The notes below the pieces were generated by a model. That model did no database searches, had not been told where the DNA came from, and saw only the letters and a program-made list of their open reading frames with translations. A stretch of DNA of 64,000 nucleotides. It comes from Rhizobium sp. Root483D2 (lineage in GTDB: Bacteria > Pseudomonadota > Alphaproteobacteria > Rhizobiales > Rhizobiaceae). The translations under genes were made by a program, and so were the position numbers. Positions 17,460 through 26,695 of the stretch are shown piece by piece; the stretch's first letter is position 1; each line of letters begins with the position of its first letter. The DNA is taken from the NCBI RefSeq assembly GCF_001426685.1, contig NZ_LMFB01000011.1, positions 336 through 64,335 on the forward strand, read 5' to 3'.

Positions 17460-19160
17460 ATGACATCCATCTCTCCCTCCCTCGTGGCAGGAACGGCGCT
17501 TCCGAAAGCCGCAACCGGGATCCTAGGCTTCGACGACGTTACGCTGGGCGGTCTTCCCGCCCAACGGCCGACCCTCGTCTGCGGCGGGCCGGGCTGTGGC
17601 AAGACCCTGTTTGCCATGACGGTTCTCGTCAATGGCGCGACGATGTTTGACGAGCCGGGCGTGTTCATGAGCTTCGAGGAAGCCAGCGAGGATCTGGCCT
17701 TGAATGTCCAGTCGCTGGGCTATGATCTGCAGAGCCTGATGGATGCCAAGAAGATCGTGATGGACTATGTCCGGGTGGAGAAGAGCGAGATAGAGCAGTC
17801 GGGAGATTATGATCTCGACGGATTGTTCATCCGGCTCGATCACGCGATCAAGAGCATCGGCGCCAAGCGGGTCGTTCTGGACACGCTTGAGGTCCTGTTT
17901 GCCGGTCTTGGCAATACGGATATTCTTCGCGCTGAACTGAGGCGCCTGTTTGCCTGGCTGAAGGAACAGGGCGTCACTGCGATCATCACGGCGGAGCGGG
18001 GCGAAGGGTCCCTCACCCGTTACGGGCTGGAGGAATATATTTCTGACTGTGTGATCCTGCTCGACAATCGCGTCGAGCATCAGATCACCACGCGTCGCAT
18101 CCGCATCGTCAAATATCGCGGCTCTGCGCATGGCACCAACGAGTATCCGTTTCTCATCGACGATCAGGGCATCTCCGTTTTGCCGATCACCTCGGCCGGG
18201 CTTGCCCATTCGACCAATAACGACGCGGTATCGACCGGGATCCCCGGCCTTGATGGCATGTTGGGCGTCGGTGGGTTTTATCGCGGCTCCAGCGTCCTCA
18301 TCTCGGGGACGGCAGGGACCGGAAAAACCAGCATCGCCAGCAGCTTCGTCGATGCTGCCTGCCGGCGCGGTGAAAAGTGTCTGTATTTTGCCTTCGAGGA
18401 ATCGCCAGCGCAGATCGTCCGCAACATGCGATCGATCGGCATCGATCTTGAGCCATGGGTCGATGCCGGCCTGTTGAAGTTCGAGGCCGCACGCCCGAGC
18501 CTGTCCGGGCTTGAGATGCACCTGGCCCGCATGCACCGCGAAATCGAACGGTTCAAACCGGACGCCGTTGTGCTCGATCCGATCTCGTCGTTGCGCGGGG
18601 AACAGGGCGAAGTGCACTCGGCCCTGCTCCGCGTCATCGACCTTCTCAAAAGCAACGGTACGACCGCAATTTTGACCAATCTCGTCTCCGGCCAGCAGGT
18701 GACCGACGCCACGGATATCGGCATGTCGTCACTGATGGATACGTGGCTTTCGCTTGTACATGTCGAATCGAACGGCGAGCGCAACCGGGGTCTCTACGTT
18801 TTGAAATCCCGTGGCATGAGCCACTCCAACCAAATCCGCGAATATGTTCTGGGCACCCGAGGTATCCATCTCATCAATGCCTATGTCGGCGCCGGCGGGG
18901 TGCTGACAGGGTCTTCGCGCTTGGCACAGGAAGCGGCGGACGCGGTGGAAGAAACGCGCCGGGAACAGGAGAACACGCGGCGCCGGCGTGATATCGAGCG
19001 GCGGCGCGAAACGATCGAGCGCCAGATCGCCGACCTTAGATCTGCACTTGAGGCTGAGGAGGAGGAGGTCAACCGGGTACTCGAACAGGATGCCGCGCGC
19101 GAGACGTCCTTTGCCAAGAACAGGGACGCGATGGCCGCGCGCCGGGGAGCTGCGGAATGA
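17460..19160 (+). CDS. kaiC: KaiC-family double-domain ATPase/autokinase
   Basis: 566 residues, two RecA-like domains. CI: Walker A GGPGCGKT (42-49), Glu pair in [10 protein letters not shown] (73-74). CII: Walker A GTAGTGKT (283-290), Glu pair in FAFEESPAQ (313-314). Aligned by eye with cyanobacterial KaiC, the phosphorylation segment reads [11 protein letters not shown], placing Ser423 and Ser424 at the positions of Ser431/Thr432, and Thr418 at Thr426. The C-terminal 80 residues (485-555) form a charged coiled coil. Followed by two kaiB genes (4-base overlaps) and a histidine kinase; no kaiA. Non-cyanobacterial Kai systems of this kind act as hourglass timers or stress regulators. Confidence 0.93.
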   Translation: MTSISPSLVAGTALPKAATGILGFDDVTLGGLPAQRPTLVCGGPGCGKTLFAMTVLVNGATMFDEPGVFMSFEEASEDLALNVQSLGYDLQSLMDAKKIVMDYVRVEKSEIEQSGDYDLDGLFIRLDHAIKSIGAKRVVLDTLEVLFAGLGNTDILRAELRRLFAWLKEQGVTAIITAERGEGSLTRYGLEEYISDCVILLDNRVEHQITTRRIRIVKYRGSAHGTNEYPFLIDDQGISVLPITSAGLAHSTNNDAVSTGIPGLDGMLGVGGFYRGSSVLISGTAGTGKTSIASSFVDAACRRGEKCLYFAFEESPAQIVRNMRSIGIDLEPWVDAGLLKFEAARPSLSGLEMHLARMHREIERFKPDAVVLDPISSLRGEQGEVHSALLRVIDLLKSNGTTAILTNLVSGQQVTDATDIGMSSLMDTWLSLVHVESNGERNRGLYVLKSRGMSHSNQIREYVLGTRGIHLINAYVGAGGVLTGSSRLAQEAADAVEETRREQENTRRRRDIERRRETIERQIADLRSALEAEEEEVNRVLEQDAARETSFAKNRDAMAARRGAAE

Positions 19161-19504
19161 GCGGGCTGGATGATGAAGAACAGGGCTTGAATGACGGTTT
19201 GGGAGTAGGCGGCGAGGCCGTTGACGACGGCCACTACAATTTGCGCCTTTACGTGGCTGGCAATACGCCCAAGTCTGCTGCGGCTTTGGCCAATCTTAAG
19301 CAGATATGCGAGGAACATCTTGCCGGACGGTACCGGATCGAGGTCATCGACCTCCTGGAAAACCCGCAGCTTGCTGCCGGTGACCAAATCCTAGCGGTCC
19401 CTACCCTCGTGCGGCGTCTGCCGCCACCATTGAAACGCATCATCGGTAATCTTTCGGACTCCGAGCGCGTTCTCGTCGGCCTCGACCTGCAGCCGTTGAC
19501 GTGA
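19157..19504 (+). CDS. kaiB: KaiB-family protein (canonical copy)
   Basis: 115 residues. After a 25-residue acidic extension the thioredoxin-like KaiB fold reads [18 protein letters not shown], then [38 protein letters not shown] and [18 protein letters not shown]. These are the strongly conserved KaiB segments, including the region that changes fold when KaiB binds KaiC CI in cyanobacteria. It overlaps kaiC by four bases (ATGA) and the second kaiB by four bases. Probably the KaiC partner. Confidence 0.92.
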   Translation: MSGLDDEEQGLNDGLGVGGEAVDDGHYNLRLYVAGNTPKSAAALANLKQICEEHLAGRYRIEVIDLLENPQLAAGDQILAVPTLVRRLPPPLKRIIGNLSDSERVLVGLDLQPLT

Positions 19505-19830
19505 GCGGCATGGATGAAACCCCGAGGCGGACATATGTGTTGAGACTTTACGTAACCGGAACGACCGCACGCTCCGTGCATGCAATTTCGAATGCCCGGC
19601 GCATCTGCGACGCGCATTACACGGATGACTATGAGCTGGAGGTGATCGACCTCTATCAGCATCCGGAGGCGGCAAGGGAGCATCAGATCATTGCCGCGCC
19701 GACGCTGGTGAAGATCATGCCCGGCCCGATCCGGCGCATTATCGGTGATCTGTCCGACGAGCCAAGGGCCCTTGAGGCGCTGGGCATCGTGCAGCGAAAG
19801 AGTACGAACAGGACCGGCAAAGATGATTGA
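19501..19830 (+). CDS. Second KaiB-like protein (divergent copy)
   Basis: 109 residues. It keeps the KaiB framework ([61 protein letters not shown]) but differs at several otherwise fixed positions: TARS for [12 protein letters not shown] for DQILAVPT, and a lysine-rich C-terminal tail. Start is GTG at 19501, overlapping the first kaiB. It may bind KaiC differently or bridge to the kinase encoded next, whose start overlaps its last codons by 8 bases. Confidence 0.88.
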   Translation: MSGMDETPRRTYVLRLYVTGTTARSVHAISNARRICDAHYTDDYELEVIDLYQHPEAAREHQIIAAPTLVKIMPGPIRRIIGDLSDEPRALEALGIVQRKSTNRTGKDD

Positions 19831-21514
19831 AGACGGCAGCCTTTCTCGCGAGACGGAGGCATTGCGCGAGCGCCTGAGGGAGGCGGAAGAAACACTCGAT
19901 GCGATCCGCAACGGTGAAGTCGATGCGGTCGTCGTTGCCGGTGAAGGTGGCGTGCCGCAGGTCTATACCTTGGAGACCGCCGACCAGACCTACCGGATCC
20001 TTGTCGAGGAAATGCGCGAAGGTGCCGTGACCCTGTCGGCCGACGGCACTGTTCTCTACAGCAACAGGCGGTTTGCCGAACTCGTCGGCGTCAATACCAG
20101 CTCCATCGTTGGCGGCCTCCTGTCACGGTACGTGTCTCCAAACGACATCGCCCGGCTCGATGTGGCTGCAGCCCAGTCCGGCAAGGGTGAATTTGACCTG
20201 GTCTCGGTGAACGGCTTGCTTGTTCCTGTTCACTTCTCCTTCGCCAGGCTCGGTGGAGACGAGCGGTCACCTGAGACGTTCTGTTGCGTGGTGACGGATC
20301 TGACCGATCAGAACCGCACGGGAGAGGAACTGCGTTCCGCACATGAACGGCTGCTGTTGGAGGTGGAGGAGCGCCAGCGCACCGAGGAGCTTCTGCGCCA
20401 CAGTTTGAAGATGGAAGCCGTCGGCCAGCTCACCGGTGGTGTTGCGCACGATTTCAACAATCTGCTGATGGCGATTTCCGGTGGTCTCGATATGCTGAAG
20501 CGGACCGACGATCCGGTTCGCCGCGAACGGATCGAGATCGGCATGCGCCAGGCGGTCGACCGGGGCGCCGGGCTGACCCGCCAGCTTCTGACGTTTTCCA
20601 GGCGCCAGGCCATCGATCCCGAAGCGATTGACATCCCCCGCCAGATTGCCGGAATGCGCGAGCTTTTGGAGCGGTCGCTACGCGGCGACATTCAGGTGGT
20701 CACCGATTTCGCCGCCGACCTGTGGCCGGTCTATCTCGATACCAACGAGTTTGAACTCGTCGTGATGAACCTGTGCATCAACGCCCGGGATGCCATGCCG
20801 AACGGCGGTACGATTACCGTTTCTGCAAAAAACAAACCTTCCTTGAAAGCGGGCCGGTTCTCCGGCGATTTCGTTCAGGTCATCATTGCCGACAATGGGT
20901 CCGGCATGACGCCTGAGGTTCTCGCGCATGCTCTGGAGCCGTTTTATACGACAAAGGATGTCGGCAAGGGCTCCGGACTCGGATTGGCGCAGGCATATGG
21001 GTTTGCAAACTCGGCAGGCGGCAAGCTGGATATCAAGAGCGAGGTGGGACAGGGCACGAGTATTTCGCTGCTGTTTCCCCGTTCCGACCTCTCACCCAAC
21101 GCCCGTACTGCCGAGATTGGCCATGCGAAAACGGAGCTGGATCAAGGGCCGGGCAACGGCCATGTGCTCCTCGTCGAGGACGATCATGAAGTGGCGGAAT
21201 TCACCGCAGAGATGATCAGGAGTTCCGGATACCGGGTGACGCGCGTGGCTTCTGCCCAGGCAGCCCTTGGTGCCTTGGCCAATGGCCGTAATATCGATCT
21301 GGTCTTTTCCGATATCATGATGCCCGGCGGGATGAACGGTGTGGACCTTGCCAAGGAAATCCACACGCGCAAATACGATGTCCCGGTTTTGCTGACCAGC
21401 GGCTATGCCGCCGCATTTCAGGCCGAGGCCCATGCGTTGGGCGTGCGGATATTGGCAAAGCCCTACAGAATGGAAGAGCTGTCTGCGGTATTGCTGGAAC
21501 TGATGCAGCCATAG
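19823..21514 (+). CDS. PAS hybrid histidine kinase of the kai operon
   Basis: 563 residues, no membrane segment seen. Short N-terminal coiled coil (1-35), a PAS domain (about 55-165), HisKA with phospho-acceptor His209 in LTGGVAHDFNNLLMAI, HATPase with DNGSGM and GSGLGLAQAYGFA, and a C-terminal receiver (VLLVEDDHEVAEF; acceptor Asp in FSDIMMPGG). The start ATG19823 overlaps kaiB2. It is in the place where other non-cyanobacterial kai operons carry a kinase, so it is the likely output or input of KaiBC; a phosphotransfer to an unlinked regulator is expected but not visible. Confidence 0.92.
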   Translation: MIEDGSLSRETEALRERLREAEETLDAIRNGEVDAVVVAGEGGVPQVYTLETADQTYRILVEEMREGAVTLSADGTVLYSNRRFAELVGVNTSSIVGGLLSRYVSPNDIARLDVAAAQSGKGEFDLVSVNGLLVPVHFSFARLGGDERSPETFCCVVTDLTDQNRTGEELRSAHERLLLEVEERQRTEELLRHSLKMEAVGQLTGGVAHDFNNLLMAISGGLDMLKRTDDPVRRERIEIGMRQAVDRGAGLTRQLLTFSRRQAIDPEAIDIPRQIAGMRELLERSLRGDIQVVTDFAADLWPVYLDTNEFELVVMNLCINARDAMPNGGTITVSAKNKPSLKAGRFSGDFVQVIIADNGSGMTPEVLAHALEPFYTTKDVGKGSGLGLAQAYGFANSAGGKLDIKSEVGQGTSISLLFPRSDLSPNARTAEIGHAKTELDQGPGNGHVLLVEDDHEVAEFTAEMIRSSGYRVTRVASAQAALGALANGRNIDLVFSDIMMPGGMNGVDLAKEIHTRKYDVPVLLTSGYAAAFQAEAHALGVRILAKPYRMEELSAVLLELMQP

Positions 21515-21560
21515 CGATTGCCTGCGGGCAATAGCTACAAAAGTTTTTCAGGAAGCAATG

Positions 21561-21845
21561 TCAGCCGTCGAGGCTCGTCAGCAATGGCAACGTGGCCGCT
21601 GGCTCATTTGCATCCGCGTTTTTGACCTTTCGCTTCGCAGGCTTGCGGGTTTTGCGCGGTACATCCTCGGTCAATGAGAGCGTCAGCGGCTCACCTGCCG
21701 GCGCCGGTTCTAGGTTTAACGGAGCAGCGTCGACATGTTCAACGGATTGACCCGCTACTGCGGCTGTCGCGCGATCTGCATTCGGCTTTGATGGTGTTTT
21801 TTGGACCTTCGTGTCCGGCTCGTCGTGGCGTTTATAGCGGATCAT
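21561..21845 (-). CDS. Small hydrophilic protein of unknown function
   Basis: 94 residues, starting MIRYKRHDEPDT, rich in Lys, Pro, Ala and Thr and with a basic patch KTRKPAKRKVK near the end; likely disordered. No family recognised. AAGGGAATGCAAG precedes the ATG. It converges with the kai kinase gene. Composition is low in complexity and the reading is supported only by ribosome site and lack of competing frames, so it could be a non-coding stretch. Confidence 0.5.
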   Translation of the reverse strand: MIRYKRHDEPDTKVQKTPSKPNADRATAAVAGQSVEHVDAAPLNLEPAPAGEPLTLSLTEDVPRKTRKPAKRKVKNADANEPAATLPLLTSLDG

Positions 21846-22084
21846 CTTGCATTCCCTTATTCAATGTTCCCCTCTTGTTCTCATTGGACGATGCTGGTGT
21901 CAACCATTTCGGTAAGTTCGCCCGGTTTGCCATCGCCATCAGCAGGTTCTGCGCCTAAATTTTCGATGCCGGGCACGGAAAAGCGCCTTGAACAGTGGAC
22001 CGTTTAAGGCGCTTTGCTATCGGTGAAGGCAGAATTGGACGCCTGCAGAATTTTTTTACGAAGCGCCTTTCCAGACCCGGCTTA

Positions 22085-22567
22085 TTACATATCAACCTTC
22101 GCGTTTTTGCCCATATCCGGCCGGCTGTCGCTCACTGCGGCAGCAAACATCTTGATATAGCTGACCACCGTACCGGGGCTATCCCAGTATTCGGCGGACG
22201 AAGGATCGATCTTGAGCACGCGGATCGACGGGTCGTCAGCATCATCCCACCAGGCTTTCGACGGAGTGGAAAACAGTTCTCTGATCTTCTCGCGATCATT
22301 GGAAACCGTGGCTTTGCCGGAGACCGACACATATTTTTGGCCCTTGGAATCCGCGAAGGCCAGACACACGTCCGGAAACTTCTCGATCTCCTCGTCCTTG
22401 TGACTTTCAGCGTCGGTCAGGAAATAAATCGCGTTTTCCATGCGCTCGACATGGGCCGCCATTGGCCTGGCGCGGATGTCGCTGTCATCCCGCGTCGCGA
22501 GCATGCAGAACGTGATCTTTTCCATCAGGTCATAGGCCCGCGTCACGTCGTCTATCGTCTGGGTCAT
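22085..22567 (-). CDS. General stress protein 26-like, PNPOx-fold flavin-binding protein
   Basis: 160 residues. The split-barrel pattern is clear: MEKITFCMLATRDDSDIRARPM, IYFLTDAESHKDEEIEKFP, VCLAFADSKGQKYVSVSGKA and the C-terminal KAWWDDADDPSIRVLKIDPSSAEYWDSP. This is the GSP26/YaiE-type pyridoxamine-phosphate-oxidase-like group. Start ATG22567 is chosen because GGAGAAAGACG lies before it; the frame runs to 22633. An EcfG-type promoter sits 30 bases upstream (22597-22621), which fits the stress role. Confidence 0.87.
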   Translation of the reverse strand: MTQTIDDVTRAYDLMEKITFCMLATRDDSDIRARPMAAHVERMENAIYFLTDAESHKDEEIEKFPDVCLAFADSKGQKYVSVSGKATVSNDREKIRELFSTPSKAWWDDADDPSIRVLKIDPSSAEYWDSPGTVVSYIKMFAAAVSDSRPDMGKNAKVDM

Positions 22568-22596
22568 TTCGTCTTTCTCCATGGCTTCGCACCAGC

Positions 22597-22621
22597 AACC
22601 CGCAGACCCCTGTAAGGTTCC
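22597..22621 (-). promoter_or_regulatory. EcfG/RpoE2-type promoter of the GSP26 gene
   Basis: On the minus strand GGAAC (22617-22621) is followed by 18 bases and TT (22597-22598), the -10 reading GGTT with a 16-base spacer. This fits the alphaproteobacterial general-stress sigma consensus GGAAC-N18-TT. The start codon is 30 bases further, giving a leader of about 20 bases. Confidence 0.7.
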
Positions 22622-22780
22622 GCCAGGCGGCAATTTGCTGCCGCCTTATCGGCTCTTTGCAATCCGTGCCTTTGGCGATAAGCCAATATTTTTGAAGCCA
22701 CCTCGATAAACACCAAGACTGCCGTATCTAAGCGTTCAGGCGCCAGATTGCCGCCGCATAGCATCACGAGGAGTCGGCCG

Positions 22781-24730
22781 TTGAGCACGCAAGCATCCAA
22801 GGTCACAGATATGCACGGCGCGGTTCCAAGCCAGGGTTCACTGGCCAACACTGCTTTGTCGGGGCGGACGATCCTGATCCTGATCGGCGTCGCCGTCATC
22901 CTGCGGGTGGGGCAGGAAATTTTCGTGCCGCTGGCGCTCTCACTGCTTTTGACCTTCACCCTTGCACCGATCGTCTCCTTCCTGCGCAAGCGGTATGTGC
23001 CGAAAATTGCCGCCGTGATCCTGGCGGTCGTCTCCGCGTTTCTGGTGATTGCTGCCTTCAGCTTCATTGTCGCCGGTCAGGTTGCCAATCTGGCGGAGAA
23101 TATTCCGACCTATCAGCGCAACATCGTCGGAAAGGTGCATGCCCTCAGTCAGGCCGGATCCGGCAATGGTGTGCTCGAACACCTGAGTAAGGTCGTCGAG
23201 CGGGTCGGAGCCGAGATGCAGAACCGCGCGGTGGAAAGCCAGGACGCGTCTGCACCGGAGGCGAACATCCGCGAACCAATGCCGGTCGAGATCATCACGC
23301 GCTCCAAGCCGATCGAAACTTTGGTGAACGTCATCCTGCCCCTCATCAGTCCGTTCGCGACTGCGGGCCTGGTCATCGTTCTGGTGATTTTCATGCTGCT
23401 GGAACGCGAAGAGCTGCGCGACCGCTTCATCCGCCTGGTCGGGCTTGGCGATCTTCACCGTACCACGGCCGCCCTACAGGACGCGGGGAAACGGGTCGGC
23501 AAGTACCTTTTGATGCAATTGGTGGTCAACGCACTCTATGCCGTACCGATCACCATCGGGCTCTGGCTGCTGGGTATCCCAAACGCAGTCCTATGGGGCC
23601 TGCTGACGCTGGTGCTGCGGTTCGTGCCTTATATCGGCCCGGTGATTGGCATGATCCTGCCGCTCTTCCTGGCGTTGGCGATTTCCCCTGGCTGGTCGCT
23701 TGTCGCCTGGGTCGCGGGATTGTTCATCGTCACCGAACTGATCAGCAATAACATCATCGAACCATGGCTCTATGGCAGCCATACCGGCCTGTCTCCACTC
23801 GCCATCATCATTTCAGCCATTTTCTGGTCTTGGCTATGGGGGCCGCTGGGGTTGATGCTCTCGACACCCCTAACGGTCTGCCTGGTGGTCCTTGGACGAT
23901 ATGTTCCGCAGTTCAGCTTCCTCGACGTTCTGCTTGGCAACGAGCCTGTGCTCCAGCCGCAGGAAAAACTCTATCAGCGCCTGCTTGCCGGCGATCCCAG
24001 CGAAGCCACCGATAATGCGGAGGAGTTTCTCGAGGATGAGTATCTGATCGACTATTACGAAAAGGTCGGCTTGCCGGCGCTGGTGCTGGGCGAGACGGAT
24101 CGTCAAAGAGGGGTCATGTCCGAGCAGCAGATCGCACTGGTCGCTTCAAGCGCGCAGATCCTCATCGGCAATCTCGCCGAGATCGCCGAGGAAGAGGAAA
24201 ACGAAGAGGATGAGGCGGACAAGCCGGATAAGCCGGATGAGGGCGGCGAGGACGAAAAAGACCTCGACCTTCCCGATGGTAAAGGACGTACAATCGTCTG
24301 CGTGGGGGGCAGAGGTGCGCTCGATGACGCCGCCGCATGGATGATGGCGCAGGTCATCGCCGTTCAAGGTGCAGACGTGGTGACGGCGGAACACACCATC
24401 TTTGCGGGCCGCAACGCGATATCCACGGAAGGCGCTGACACGGTTCTTGTGGCTTTCCTCAACGACAATTCCAAATCACACGCGCGTCAGATCGTCCGGC
24501 GCCTGAAGCGCGCCAAGCCGTCTCTGCGCGTGGGCATCATCACGCCAATGGCAGACGGTGATGAGCGGCCACGTATCGAACCTGAGGAGATCAATGCAGA
24601 CTTTGTGTCCATCAGCCTGACGGAAGCTGTTCGCAATGCGCTCGGTCAGACCGATGCCGTGGTTTTGAAAAGCATCGCGCGAAAGCTGTCAAAACCACGC
24701 CCGCGGGCTGGTCAGGCTGTGGATGCGTAA
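22781..24730 (+). CDS. AI-2E/PerM-family transporter with acidic linker and C-terminal domain
   Basis: 649 residues from TTG22781, which has GAGGAG 7 bases before it; ATG22811 is an alternative. Residues 20-385 hold the 8-helix PerM core (LRFVPYIGPVIGMILPLF is the family core). The cytoplasmic part continues with a helical region, a very acidic stretch (EEEENEEDEADKPDKPDE, about residues 478-495) and a final domain of about 140 residues (GRTIVCVGGRGALDDAAAW ... GADTVLVAFLN) reading like a Rossmann or cobalamin-binding-like fold. The fusion is long for the family (usual about 350). Substrate unknown. Confidence 0.83.
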   Translation: MSTQASKVTDMHGAVPSQGSLANTALSGRTILILIGVAVILRVGQEIFVPLALSLLLTFTLAPIVSFLRKRYVPKIAAVILAVVSAFLVIAAFSFIVAGQVANLAENIPTYQRNIVGKVHALSQAGSGNGVLEHLSKVVERVGAEMQNRAVESQDASAPEANIREPMPVEIITRSKPIETLVNVILPLISPFATAGLVIVLVIFMLLEREELRDRFIRLVGLGDLHRTTAALQDAGKRVGKYLLMQLVVNALYAVPITIGLWLLGIPNAVLWGLLTLVLRFVPYIGPVIGMILPLFLALAISPGWSLVAWVAGLFIVTELISNNIIEPWLYGSHTGLSPLAIIISAIFWSWLWGPLGLMLSTPLTVCLVVLGRYVPQFSFLDVLLGNEPVLQPQEKLYQRLLAGDPSEATDNAEEFLEDEYLIDYYEKVGLPALVLGETDRQRGVMSEQQIALVASSAQILIGNLAEIAEEEENEEDEADKPDKPDEGGEDEKDLDLPDGKGRTIVCVGGRGALDDAAAWMMAQVIAVQGADVVTAEHTIFAGRNAISTEGADTVLVAFLNDNSKSHARQIVRRLKRAKPSLRVGIITPMADGDERPRIEPEEINADFVSISLTEAVRNALGQTDAVVLKSIARKLSKPRPRAGQAVDA

Positions 24731-24800
24731 CGGCGATAGTGGCCATACGGAGGGAGAGCTTTCGCACGGCAAGGGTGGACCGAACCCGCTATTGCTCGCT

Positions 24801-25196
24801 TTACGTCCTTCTGCGCGTCCGCAGAAGCTCCTCTTCCGAAATGCCGAAATGGTCGAGAACGATGTTCAGGTTACGGCGATTGGATTTGAAGTAGACGTCA
24901 AAGATATCGCCAAGCAGCGGCACGCTTCCACCGATGGTATCGACGCCCAGATTTCCCAGCATGCGCAGGAGAGTTTGGGGTGGCACACCAAGCTGGCGGG
25001 CCTCGTTGACGAGAAACAGGCCCACCAGCGCGGCACCGGCATCGCCCACGCCAGGCAAAAGCCCGAGGATCGAATCCGCGCCCAGTCTCACACCCGTTCC
25101 CGGTATCCGGATCGCCGTATCCATCAGCCTGGCTATGCCATGCATCCGGCGCAGCCGCCGTATCCGATCCTCATGGTCGATGCCGGGAGCGTTCAC
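24801..25196 (-). CDS. DUF4112-domain protein
   Basis: 131 residues. It contains RLMDTAIRIPGTGVRLGADS, ILGLLPGVGDAGAAL and DTIGGSVPLLGDIFDVYFKSNRRN, the glycine/proline-rich segments typical of DUF4112, probably a small membrane-associated protein. The function is unknown. It converges with the PerM gene. A GGAAC-N18-TT candidate lies about 208 bases upstream. Confidence 0.82.
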   Translation of the reverse strand: MNAPGIDHEDRIRRLRRMHGIARLMDTAIRIPGTGVRLGADSILGLLPGVGDAGAALVGLFLVNEARQLGVPPQTLLRMLGNLGVDTIGGSVPLLGDIFDVYFKSNRRNLNIVLDHFGISEEELLRTRRRT

Positions 25197-25266
25197 TTTG
25201 TACCTGCCTTCGGTGCCGGATCATCCGCCATGTGTCGCCTCGGATTTGGGGTGGAAAATCGGGACC

Positions 25267-25295
25267 ATCGTCACGCTTGAAAATCGTCACGCTTG
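25267..25295. repeat. 13-base tandem direct repeat in the DUF4112 leader region
   Basis: ATCGTCACGCTTG occurs at 25267-25279 and 25283-25295, a 16-base period. It is inside the 302-base gap 25197-25498. Apart from this and the weak promoter at 25403-25427 I see nothing coding in that gap. Confidence 0.6.
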
Positions 25296-25402
25296 GCGGC
25301 ATGTCACTCACTTAGGAAGGCTTAAAGGCCGCTGCCAGTGCCTGGCTCGGCGAATTGCGGAGGAATATCCGCGACGCGTTCACAACCTTTTTGCCGCTCC
25401 TA

Positions 25403-25427
25403 AACACCAAGCTGACGCAAAGGTTCC
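25403..25427 (-). promoter_or_regulatory. Weak EcfG-type promoter candidate upstream of DUF4112
   Basis: Minus-strand GGAAC (25423-25427), 18 bases, TT (25403-25404). The match is exact to GGAAC-N18-TT, but the distance to the ATG at 25196 is about 200 bases, much longer than for the other matches here, so it may be chance or may serve an unseen short transcript. Confidence 0.3.
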
Positions 25428-25498
25428 ATACGCCAGCTCACGCTGGTCGTTGGCAAAAGCGGCAAGCATAGGGTCAGACTGGTTGGGAGGGAAAACGC

Positions 25499-25819
25499 TT
25501 GAGCCACGCGGCTTATCCGAATACGCCGGACGGCAGGTATTTTGTCGTTCGCGGCCGCCTCTGGCGCCGGAGCAATCCGGACCTTGATGAGGAAACCCGT
25601 GAGCGCCTTGTCAAGGCGCTGATGTCGGCCCGCCGTGCAGTTCGCGATGCGAAGGGTGATGCCGCTGCGCTGGCGCTGGCCCGGCAGCGTGTCGATGAGG
25701 CCAAGGTTTCGCTCGGCGAACGTGGCCCTGTCTGGTGGAACGACGGCGCGCCGGACTTCAACCGGCATCTGGTCAAGAACACGCCCTATGCCGTTTGGGC
25801 CGAGGATTTGCGTCTATGA
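25499..25819 (+). CDS. Conserved-looking hypothetical protein
   Basis: 106 residues from TTG25499, with GGGAGGG 7 bases before it. Sequence YPNTPDGRYFVVRGRLWRR then an Arg/Ala-rich helical middle (residues 30-75), and PVWWNDGAPDFNRHLVKNTPY at the end. No function recognised; the form is that of a soluble, mostly helical small protein. It is followed by the 2H phosphoesterase gene 52 bases on and may share its transcript. Confidence 0.72.
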   Translation: MSHAAYPNTPDGRYFVVRGRLWRRSNPDLDEETRERLVKALMSARRAVRDAKGDAAALALARQRVDEAKVSLGERGPVWWNDGAPDFNRHLVKNTPYAVWAEDLRL

Positions 25820-25871
25820 TTGTGCGGAGGCTGTTCTGCATAGAATATGGAATGAGAGGCAGCGCCGCAGA

Positions 25872-26390
25872 ATGAAGACGCTTCATCCCCTTATTGTGAC
25901 CGCGCAGATTGCGCAGGATGATCTGAAGCCGTTCGACCGTCTGCGGCAAGCGCATTTTCCGCAGGCTAGAAACTTTCTGCGTGCGCATCTGACGGTGTTT
26001 TACCGCTTGCCGGGGGAATATGCCGGCCAGATCATGAAGCAACTCACGGACGCGGCGGTAGCAACCAGCATAATCAAGGCAGAGGTTAACGGCGTTCGCC
26101 ACATTGGTGCCGGCGTGGCGTTCACGGTCATCAGCCCGGAACTCCAAACTGTCCGTGCCGGGCTGAAATCCGCCTTCGCGCCTTATCTGGTGTCGCAGGA
26201 CATGCAAAAATGGCAGCCGCACATCACGGTGCAGAATAAAGTATCAAGACCTGCAGCAGACAGGCTTTACACGGATCTCGCCGGGACCTTCAGTCCGCAT
26301 GAGATCGATATCATCGGGCTCGACCTGTGGAGATATCTGGATGGTCCGTGGGAACACGAATTTGCCGCGCCGTTCAGGAGCGGTGCTTGA
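25872..26390 (+). CDS. 2'-5' RNA ligase-like 2H phosphoesterase
   Basis: 172 residues. The two HxT motifs of the 2H superfamily are present: HLTVFYRLP at about residue 38 and HITVQNKV near residue 117. Members act on 2'-5' or cyclic phosphodiester bonds of RNA or nucleotides. ATG25872 follows the previous gene; the upstream frame to 25635 lies on it in another phase. It converges with the cysteine-rich gene, whose end overlaps it by 17 bases. Substrate not known. Confidence 0.85.
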   Translation: MKTLHPLIVTAQIAQDDLKPFDRLRQAHFPQARNFLRAHLTVFYRLPGEYAGQIMKQLTDAAVATSIIKAEVNGVRHIGAGVAFTVISPELQTVRAGLKSAFAPYLVSQDMQKWQPHITVQNKVSRPAADRLYTDLAGTFSPHEIDIIGLDLWRYLDGPWEHEFAAPFRSGA

Positions 26391-26589
26391 GTTCGATATC
26401 CCCGTTAAAGCAGACCGGATCGGCGTCAATGCAGTCGATGCAGATCCCGCAGCAATCCTGATCGAACTGGCTCGCAAGCTTTCTCTCGCGGCAACAGTCA
26501 CACATCATGATGCGATCCATCGAAGTCTTTTCCGGTGGAATGATCTCAATCAGCAACGCTTTTGAAGCATTGGCGCCCGTCGTTGACAT
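26374..26589 (-). CDS. Small cysteine-rich protein
   Basis: 71 residues. The C-terminal half has six cysteines in CDCCRERKL (35-43) and CCGICIDCID followed by DADPVCF, a likely zinc- or iron-binding knuckle. The start at 26589 has GTGAGGT upstream; longer frames to 26802 lie on the next gene. It overlaps the 3' end of the 2H phosphoesterase gene by 17 bases head to head. No known family recognised. Confidence 0.7.
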   Translation of the reverse strand: MSTTGANASKALLIEIIPPEKTSMDRIMMCDCCRERKLASQFDQDCCGICIDCIDADPVCFNGDIELKHRS

Positions 26590-26695
26590 GATAACCTCAC
26601 TTGACTGATGTCTAATCAAGGAAATGGGGACGCTGGTCCAGGCTTTCCATGGGCTTGGCGATATTTTTGGCCCCTTGGACCACCGTTTCCACAAT

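Noticed and set aside
25403-25427. EcfG-type site as promoter of DUF4112
   Set aside because: Kept only as a weak candidate because the distance to the start is about 200 bases.
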